27,000 bases of DNA from Phoronis ovalis (taxonomy: Eukaryota > Phoronida > Phoronidae), in assembly GCA_028565635.1 (NCBI GenBank), contig JAOXYB010046280.1:1-27000 (forward strand), in the 5' to 3' direction. Below are positions 20,101-27,000 of the stretch, one piece after another; position 1 is the first letter of the stretch, and every line of letters starts with the position of its first letter. Both the position numbers and the translations under genes were made by a program. Below the pieces are notes generated by a model, which did no database searches, was not told where the DNA came from, and was given only the letters and a program-made list of their open reading frames with translations.

Positions 20101-21468
20101 ATATAGATTACTGTGCTAGTTTTCCTTGTGGAAATTATGGAGAATGTTTACCTGTGCAAGGTGGATACAAATGTCATTGTCGAAACAAATTCACTGGATC
20201 TCATTGCGAGTATGAATTAAACAGTTGTGTAAGTAACCCTTGTAAGGATCACGGTACTTGTGTACCTTCTGAGAATGAATTTCAATGTGTTTGTGAACCG
20301 CAGTATACAGGAGATACATGTAGTTATAAAATGAATCCATGCGTCAGTCAGCCATGTCAACATGGCGGGAATTGTACTGAAAATGAAGACAACAAATTCA
20401 TATGTTCGTGTCCTTCAGGATATTCCGGAGAAAATTGTGATGTTGATATTAACGAATGTGCTAGTTCCCCATGTAAAAACAACAGTATCTGCATTGACGG
20501 TATTAATACATTCGAGTGTGAGTGTGTCGATGGGTATGCTGGAGATTTATGTAATGAGTTGACACCTGTTTGCCAAAGGAACCCATGTAAAAATAACGCA
20601 ACTTGCTTTCCAGACAACAACGACACATACCAATGTTTCTGTCAAGCTGGATATGAAGGTGTATTATGTGAGGAAGAGTTTAACGAATGCGCCAGCTCAC
20701 CATGTAAAAATGGCAGTTGCACGGATAAGCTTAATGGTTATGTGTGTAACTGTACGAATGGTTTTGAAGGTTTACACTGCGAAATACAAACTAATTTTTG
20801 TGTGAGCAACCCTTGTGACACTGAACACATTTGTTACAATGACAATCACGGGTACAGTTGTAGCTGCCCCCCACACAGACATGGTGATATGTGCCAGTAT
20901 TCCTTAGACTATTGTGAAAGCGCGCCATGTCAAAATGGTGGCGTTTGCCGCGATGTAGGAACTAATTTTATTTGCACTTGCTTACCCGGATATTTTGGGC
21001 AAAAATGTGAATTAGAATACTGCGCTACAAATCAGTGTCAGAATAATGGGACATGCCTTGTAACACATCGTAAAGATGGCTACGAATGCATTTGTCCTGC
21101 AGGATTTCAAGGGCAGTATTGTGAAAGAGAAAGCCATGGTTGTCACAGTAATCTGTGTGTGCAAGGACGTTGTCAAGAAACACAGAATGGCTACGTTTGC
21201 AAGTGTAATACAGGTTTCCATGGTATATATTGTGACATGTCGCGCAACTGTTCCAACAACCGGTGTTTAAACGGGGGAACTTGTTTGGCGCTGTCTAATA
21301 ATAATTACATGTGCATGTGTTCGGAAGGATATAGAGGCTATAACTGTACCATCCTGACTTGCCTGACAGCGAAATGCAGTGAAGGTTCAACATGTCTGGA
21401 TCGTCCAAATGGTTTTAAATGTATATGTCCAAAATACTATGAGGGAGCAGATTGCAGCCGAGTAGTAG
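17149..21468 (+). CDS. Gene D exon 2, giant EGF-repeat ectodomain
   Basis: The exon is entered through GTTTTTTAG in phase 1 and left by GTAG|GTAATG in phase 1, with 4.3 kb open between. It encodes about 37 EGF-like domains: one N-terminal domain, three copies of a 7-EGF module (from 17352, 18162 and 18966), and a fourth module (from 19770) whose first five domains are clear, followed by ten diverged domains to the end. The first domain is followed by R-I-K-R, a furin-type site shared with gene B. One domain per module fits the calcium-binding EGF pattern (N-I-D-E-C, C-I-D-K-V-N-G-F). Many domains carry C-x-S-x-P-C and C-x4-(S/T)-C, the Notch-type O-glucose and O-fucose consensus sites. Domain type resembles Notch, Delta, Crumbs and fibropellin, but there are no LNR, DSL, laminin-G or ankyrin domains, so I give no symbol. 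Reading past the donor reaches a stop at 21528-21530. Confidence 0.92.
17352..20220 (+). repeat. 804-bp tandem module of seven EGF domains in gene D
   Basis: The C-I-S-M-P-C codons recur at 17352, 18162, 18966 and 19770, giving periods of 810, 804 and 804 bp (268 residues). The second and third units are almost identical in DNA: I see only one or two changes in about 500 nt between about 18300 and 18830 and the matching stretch 804 nt later. The first is more diverged and has a small insertion near 17460. The fourth matches to about 20220 and then diverges. Confidence 0.95.
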
Positions 21469-21791
21469 GTAATGTCTGCAAATATGTCCACGTGTTAATT
21501 TTAAAATCTAATAGTTATTTTATCCTTTAAAACTTTATAAAGTGAGACAAAGTATGAAACGGTAGATAGATCTTTAAAAACAGGTAATTGATAATCAGTA
21601 TGCACATAAAACAGACACAAGTAGTAGGAAAAAGCAACTGTTGTAGGGCTATGCCTTCTCCGTTATTCAAGTCTATTTTTCAAACTATGCCTAAATATAT
21701 TTATACAAATATGACATGAAATAACGGCATTTTTGCTCAAACATAGGATTCATGTTTTACTTGCATTGGATTAATTCTCTTCAACTTTTAG

Positions 21792-21901
21792 ATCCAGAAA
21801 CCATTAAAAGAACAGACACTTTCATCCTTACCATGGCTCTTGCTGTAGCTGGAACAATTTCGTTTACCTCTGTTTTTCTGTACTACCTCTTCCAGTGTTG
21901 A
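21792..21901 (+). CDS. Gene D exon 3, transmembrane segment and C-terminus
   Basis: The acceptor CTTTTAG before 21792 is phase 1 and completes an Asp codon with the last base of exon 2. The exon encodes P-E-T-I-K-R-T-D-T, a hydrophobic helix from about F-I-L-T-M-A-L-A-V to S-V-F-L-Y-Y-L, then F-Q-C and TGA at 21899-21901. The product of exons 1-3 is about 1,499 residues: a type I membrane protein with practically no cytoplasmic tail. The 323-nt intron before it contains no other exon. Unlike genes A and C there is no GTATGT donor after the helix. Confidence 0.8.
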
Positions 21902-22198
21902 TTAATTTTTAAATGTGTAAGACCAAGTCTGAGTTATCGTAAGTATTCATTGCGTTAACTACACTACACTTTTAATTAGTGTTGAATGGGAGATTCATTG
22001 TTTTTTCTACGAAAAGTAAACATTGCCTTGCTGCAAAGCACCCAAGTAATTGACACTGACGGACTTGGGTATTGTTGTGTATACATTGCAATAAGTGTTG
22101 TTATTTATGTTGCCTACACTACGCACGCTCTATTTATAAGTATTTTTAATTTATAATAGTAAACATAATTTGTTTAGTGTACGGCGCTTGTATTTCAG

Positions 22199-22326
22199 AC
22201 ATTAACCCTTCGACACTACATGTTATGCCTGAAAATTCTTCAGCAACTAACTACACAAGTGCACCAGCTATTTTGTACATAGCGACAGAGCTTTCATCCT
22301 TGGAAAGAGCAGACACCAAATACTAA
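22199..22326 (+). CDS. Candidate alternative 3' exon of gene D
   Basis: A good acceptor (TTGTATTTCAG) precedes 22199. In phase 1 the sequence is open for 41 codons (I-N-P-S-T-L-H-V to A-D-T-K-Y), then TAA at 22324-22326 overlapped by AATAAA (22325-22330). The phase fits the EGF-exon donor at 21468, so skipping the TM exon would make a soluble isoform ending in this Ser/Thr-rich tail. Alternatively a weak phase-1 donor (CCAGT|GTTGAT after 21896) would attach it as a cytoplasmic tail, or a 3'-UTR intron from GTAAGA near 21917 would make it untranslated. All three are inference. Confidence 0.4.
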
Positions 22327-23260
22327 TAAAAATATTTTTTTATTTTCGCTTTGACAGATATCGTATCAACAACTTCTAAGTATTTCTACGTAGATTAACT
22401 TGTTTATTTATTTTGACAACACTATATAATGTAGATCTGTTCATGTGCATAATTATATCAAATTATTGTCAAGAGCTATGGTACTTATCAATTTCTTGTG
22501 TGAAAATTATGAGTTATTTAAACGCTTTTATGAGAAAAATTATTGAAATATATTTTATCATCGTGAGCGATATATTACCTAACAGGATTTCAAATTTCAG
22601 AATACGCCGATTTTTTTGGAAAAGTTTTTGCATTGCAAATCCCCCCTTATACTTTCCTAGGGCCGGTGGTAGATCATAGTTTTTCCCTCGAGTGAATCAG
22701 TAAGAAAACCAAACTCATACATATCACTTCGTCACACAATGCGGTAGTGCGGTTCCAATTCGATATTTATGTACATTATAAATACTTGAAAGGATGTGTT
22801 TATAGGCGATCATAATTATAACCATTTTCAGACAATGCAAAAAGGAATAATTAAAGATTTCAATCAAATTAGCAGTGTGATCCAATTGTACTTGTTAGAC
22901 GTTTTGGAGTGCTTATTGTTGGTAATAAAGAATTACGAATTAGAACTTTCCTAAAAAACGGCACATTTGAAAATTATGAAATTTTGAATATTGTTAGATA
23001 TTATAGCAGTCACGCTGATAAAAAATGTTTCAACATTTTCCACTAAAAATCTAAAACAACAATTCTGATTTCCAGGGTGAAACGGGAGAGTGGGATATAC
23101 TTCAGAAAAAATAAACACATTAGTGAAAAGAAAATATTGATAATTGTCTTTTAATAGTTTTTATCAAAATGTTTCGCACTGCAGTAGTAGAATTGGAATT
23201 ATGATATTTGTCTCTCAGCTTATCCTGAATTTTGCAAGGTCTAAGGTATCATACTCTCTG
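22327..23260. other. Region downstream of gene D
   Basis: AATAAA at 22325-22330 probably ends gene D. About 22545-22780 is a diverged copy of about 14860-15080, downstream of gene C. No coding sequence is supported; the short open stretch at 22413-22679 lies mostly in this duplicated non-coding flank. The right part may include the 3' UTR of the minus-strand zinc-finger exon. Confidence 0.55.
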
Positions 23261-23523
23261 TCAAACATTGCCATGAAACATGGCTAAGTGTGTTGGCAAT
23301 GATTGTTCTGAGAATTGACACTGGCAGTATTGACAAGTGAGTTTTTCTTCTTCACGGTGATGAAATTTCGCAATGTGCTTCTTCATGTAGTCTTTGCGTT
23401 TAAACGTCTCTGGACACTCTGGACATCGGACTCTGTACAAGTCTGTGTGTTGAGTACGAATATGTAGGTATAAAGCACACTTTTGGGAGAACGTTTTGCC
23501 ACATATGTCACACTCTACCCGAA
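23261..23523 (-). CDS. C2H2 zinc-finger terminal exon 1 (three fingers)
   Basis: On the minus strand, TTTTTTCTTGTAG precedes 23523 as a phase-1 acceptor, and the frame ends in TGA at 23261-23263. Three C2H2 fingers follow directly: C-D-I-C...H-I-R-T-Q-H, C-P-E-C...H-I-A-K-F-H and C-Q-Y-C...H-L-A-M-F-H, with spacing C-x2-C-x11/12-H-x4-H. The product would bind DNA as the C-terminal part of a transcription factor whose first exons lie beyond the right edge. The acceptor phase equals that of the exon at 25498, the arrangement of alternative terminal exons in arthropod BTB zinc-finger genes such as lola. That gene identity is inference. The frame opens farther upstream to 23563, but this crosses the acceptor. 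Confidence 0.75.
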
Positions 23524-23640
23524 CTACAAGAAAAAATCGTTCATCAGATAAATGGCTTAACAAGTAATAACTTGAATTATAACGGCACTTTCAGATCAAG
23601 AACAAAAAGACTTACACTTTAAATTTCCATTTTATAGTAC

Positions 23641-23757
23641 TACCCAAACACACTTTAAAATATGATCAAATGGTGAAGGTACCCAAACACACTTTAAAAT
23701 ATTATCAAATGGTGAAGGTACCCAAACACACTTTAAAATATTATCAAATGGTACAGG
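23641..23757. repeat. Three-copy 39-bp tandem repeat
   Basis: Units at 23641-23679, 23680-23718 and 23719-23757 start TACCCAAACACACTTTAAAA. They differ at one base (TATGATC or TATTATC) and near the end of the third copy. Confidence 0.95.
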
Positions 23758-24280
23758 ACGAATTGAAAGTAGAGGAGATACCAACTATGGCAGCAGCATG
23801 TACTTAAGATTACTATAGAGTAATTCAAAGAGGATATACAATGTGTCTTTGGCTTCTTAAACAATGTTTTCATATTTCAGCAAGTCAAAACGGTTCTTAG
23901 AGTTATTTGATAACGTGCATATTCCAATGTTTTAAATATAACAACGTTGGATAAAAATGTTTTGCAACTTGGGCCTGACTTTTACCAGTTGGCTAGAGAC
24001 AGTCGTCTGTGGGTGCTTTTAAAGTAAATTTACCTATGAAAAACATTTTTTATCCAAATTTGCAAAAAACAGACAATACTATTAGGAGTAATGACATAAA
24101 GTTACATATTTGGTTGTATAAAATAAGGATGTATATAAAAACGGGATATAAACCACAGTACCGACATCAGCTTCACTGTAAAGCCATTTCTGATTGAAAC
24201 GCTACAAAGATAAAACAAACGACTTGGCTATTATGGACTTCTGCATTATTTCGTGGTTACAGCAGATTTTGTCTTGACTA

Positions 24281-25008
24281 CACTGGTATGTAACATGTGA
24301 CCAGTGGAATATGAAGCCAAAACTTTTGGGGCGGCCATTTTCCTCTCTCCGATTCAAAAAACTTATCCATATTTCCAAATATATGGATAAACTGGGAACT
24401 ACTTTGAAGAGGAAACATAGCTATGAACGCATTCCTTCAAAACACATTCTTTTACTAGCAAAGAATCTGTGATATTCTGTGGAAAATGTAACCACTCGCT
24501 TTGAAGGAAATTGAATATGTAACCAGACAATCCCAAGAAAGGCCTCGTTAATATGATAGCCCTTAATTTTTGTTGCTTATGTACCTTGTAATTAATTATT
24601 CAGAAATATGTTTATATTACATATAGCATCTGTACGTGAAATATATTGTTTCCTGAGCCGAAAGTAAAAATAAGTCAAAGTGCCATTTCTTTATATATAA
24701 ATTAAACTTGTGTTTAAGAAAACATACTTATACACCATTTATAGGATCTTGTGGAGAAAATAATTTTAAATCGGCATGGGCGTTTGTTTAATGCAATAAA
24801 AATGTTGAAGTATAGAACAGTGTTTGTGAATTTTATAAACACATGAAATTTCGATATGTTGGTAGACTGGGTCTCCTTCTGAAGGCAAAACAGTTCCCAG
24901 TTTATCCATATAATTGGAGATACAGTTTTTATGCATCGAAGCGAGAGAAAAATGGGGCCCCAAAAGTTCTGGTTTCATATTCCACTGGTCACGTGTTACT
25001 TACCAGTG
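24281..25008. mobile_element. 728-bp DNA element with about 110-bp terminal inverted repeats
   Basis: The left end CACTGGTATGTAACATGTGA is inverted at the right end (TCACGTGTTACTTACCAGTG, ending at 25008). Similarity continues inward for about 110 nt on each side (to about 24395 and from about 24893) with scattered changes. The interior has no transposase-like frame, so the element is non-autonomous. No clean target duplication is visible at these boundaries, so the superfamily is left open. Confidence 0.75.
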
Positions 25009-25319
25009 ACCATACATTTTCACATTCTAGGGTCAACAGCTTCTTTGTGTAATGGCCATTAGATTAATACCGAATAATAAATGAATATATATTAATAAGT
25101 TATCTTATATTATTCAGGTACTGTTTATAACATTCATTTTATTATCAACAACCGCGCTTTTAAAAGCAGAACAAGATAACAGGGGTGGTAACAGTTTTTC
25201 CACATTGCTATGAATTGCTGGCGAGATTGCCAATGTAGAGAAATTCAAAGGACGTCACTGCATGGAGCATACACCTGAGGGACATTGATAACACACCTTC
25301 AATAGCGAATGTATCACAT

Positions 25320-25498
25320 TTATTGTTGAGACTGGTACCGGTGTTCTTTACGAATGTGCGCTTCAACCCTGCAAGGTCTACTAAACCCCTTGAGACAGAT
25401 GGGACAGTAGCAGTCTTTAATACCAAGATGGCCTCTAATGTGGGAACCAGCACTCTGTGTACTTTTTACAACTTTGCCGCATATAGAGCATTGGTAGC
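25320..25498 (-). CDS. C2H2 zinc-finger terminal exon 2 (two fingers)
   Basis: On the minus strand, TTGCCTTTGTAG precedes 25498 as a phase-1 acceptor, and TAA at 25320-25322 ends the frame. Two fingers are visible: C-S-I-C...H-I-R-G-H (x3 between the histidines) and C-P-I-C...H-I-R-K-E-H, then a short R-Y-Q-S-Q-Q tail. Its organisation and splice phase match the exon at 23261-23523, about 1.8 kb further along the transcript. The pair is best explained as mutually exclusive 3' exons giving one transcription factor different DNA-binding ends. Alternatively it is a member of a row of duplicated zinc-finger genes. Confidence 0.75.
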
Positions 25499-25535
25499 CT
25501 ACAAAGGCAAAACATCTAATTAATACGGCAGCCAA

Positions 25536-27000
25536 TTCCCAGAAATTGAATCCGTGTTAAAAAGTTACAAAAAGTAACCTAGAATGCGAGCTATTACATT
25601 GTCATCTTTTTAAAATTAGTGATGAAAATTTGCGTCCAAGAAAACTCAAGAGTATGCCGGTTTCAAGCAAAAGACTACTAACATTTTAAATTTTTTTTAC
25701 ACAGTACAGCTGTGTAAGTTATACGCAGCTGATTAATAGTTCTTCCCAAAACAAGACATATATTAAAAGCGTTCCTTGTAAATAATCAACCAAACTTAAT
25801 ATGACAACAACGTCGGTAAAGCAGGGCCTTTTATTGTTATTTGGCGAACGAGTGGCTGTAGTGTGATTAAACGACTTCCTCGTACTACAAAGTGTACGAA
25901 ATACAGTAAATTAAAAATCGGTCCGATAATGAAGTCTTCCTCCATCAGTTTAGAAGACACCCATATGGTACAGACAAATGATTCGAATAGCACAAGCCTA
26001 CTCAGAGCCAGTTTCACATTTAGAGAAGTTTATTTTTGAACTAAAATTAAAAATACAAACGATGAAATAAGCAATGTTGCTCACAACTATAGTGCCGTGT
26101 GACAATAAAAACTCTATAAAACTACTAACGTTTGTACGGTCTAGTCAAAGTACTCCAGGACACATCTATATCTCATAGTCATAAGATCAACAAATGGACA
26201 GATATTAAATAAAGAATCGCAGACTGAAAGCAGAAAGACTGTATTTTGTTTGTGTAATACACTGATTTCTTGAATATAATGGGAAAGTCTGTCAATGGAA
26301 CCGTTTATGAAGAATCGGTGAATTACAAAATTAATACATGAGACGTGACATACACCCGGGACATGCACTCAGAGGTACAGAAACGCCAACTACATTCATT
26401 ACCTTTAACAAACAACTTGGAATAAAAGTAAATGCAAGGCTTACACATAGATCGAATTCCTACCCTCTGACCTAAATAAAAATTACTTTAAGGTATATTA
26501 TCCACTATATCTATAACCGTAATCTTAAATATGCAACTGAAAAAAATTATTTATCCTCAGTTTTCTTACGTATTTCATGGCGCAGTACTAAAGCTGTAGA
26601 ATTATGTTAACATAACTTAACAACAAAATAAAGCTGCTGATATGTACCTATAATAATTGATTGCATAACCAGTTAGTTTTCAATATCAAGTGTCTTTTTA
26701 CTACGAGAATGATAATAGTTACTCTCAATTACAGCTCATCAGGAAATCAAGTGTATAAATTTTGAAATATATGCAAAAACTCTTTCTTGTGCGTTGTATT
26801 TTATTATTTTTCCTATAGTATAGAAAACAAATGCTCAATTAGTTAGTAATACATTTCATATAGCCCTAATGATGAATCGTATACAACGCAGTATGTGTGT
26901 TATTATGGCAGAGGTCAAATCACCTGGTCCTTTATAGCTGCATGACCGGATAGCATTAATAGTTATATTAGTACTACTGGGTTTTTAAATGTAACAGAAG
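25536..27000. other. Non-coding stretch at the right edge
   Basis: AT-rich sequence with no supported exon, RNA gene or long repeat on either strand. It probably lies within the minus-strand zinc-finger gene, as intron between its upstream exons and the exon at 25498. Confidence 0.5.

Larger units (their letters stand above)
23524..25319. other. Non-coding stretch between the two zinc-finger exons
   Basis: It holds a three-copy 39-bp tandem repeat (23641-23757) and a 728-bp inverted-repeat transposon (24281-25008). No further zinc-finger exon is visible here on the minus strand. Open stretches at 24009-24197 and 24766-25052 have no protein-like features. Confidence 0.6.

Noticed and set aside
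18211-20106. Three regularly spaced 95-codon ORFs in another frame
   Set aside because: They recur every 804 nt only because the underlying EGF module is repeated.
20357-20626. Minus-strand 89-codon ORF inside gene D
   Set aside because: It is the antisense shadow of EGF coding sequence, caused by the biased codons of Cys-rich repeats.
17149-21468. Calling gene D Notch, Crumbs or fibropellin
   Set aside because: The EGF domains are similar in type, but LNR, DSL, laminin-G, CUB, avidin-like and ankyrin domains are all absent, so a symbol would overstate the evidence.
26141-26368. 75-codon minus-strand ORF as another zinc-finger exon
   Set aside because: It has no C2H2 spacing and no acceptor with the family's phase.

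Overview
The window looks like nuclear DNA of an AT-rich animal genome. It has spliceosomal GT-AG introns, long EGF-repeat coding exons, C2H2 zinc-finger exons on the other strand, decayed LINE reverse-transcriptase sequence and several short inverted-repeat (MITE-like) elements. A protostome invertebrate is the best guess. The paired terminal zinc-finger exons resemble the alternative 3' exons of arthropod lola-type genes, but a mollusc cannot be excluded.

Layout. Positions 1-22330 on the + strand hold a cluster of related genes for EGF-repeat cell-surface proteins. They share an exon grammar: a signal-peptide exon ending in phase 1, one giant EGF exon, a transmembrane (TM) exon entered in phase 1, and in two copies a cytoplasmic-tail exon entered in phase 2. 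Gene A enters from the left: only its TM exon (1458-1560) and a 3.7-kb tail exon (2320-6028) are inside. Gene B (7369-9076) has a signal peptide and about 11 EGF domains, and its 3' flank has lost the TM exon. Gene C (11514-14608) is a miniature: signal peptide, one broken EGF domain, TM exon and a short tail. Gene D (16777-21901, perhaps with a further 3' exon at 22199-22326) is a complete type I membrane protein of about 1,499 residues with about 37 EGF domains. It contains a 7-EGF module repeated in tandem at 804 bp. B and D share promoter, signal exon, intron 1 and module order; B, C and D share 3' flanking sequence. The cluster therefore grew by tandem duplication followed by loss and reshuffling of exons.

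The most unusual feature is the cytoplasmic tail of gene A. It is about 1,235 residues, uninterrupted, and built mainly from two interleaved helical repeat types that I cannot assign to a known family. Splice phase shows that it belongs to the membrane protein rather than being a free gene. The model is a diversified EGF-receptor cluster: a signalling form with a huge tail (A), short-tailed forms (C, D) and a probably secreted form (B).

From 23.2 kb onward the minus strand carries two C2H2 zinc-finger exons with matching phase-1 acceptors, probably alternative terminal exons of one gene that begins beyond the right edge. The rest is non-coding DNA with transposon remnants and small tandem repeats.
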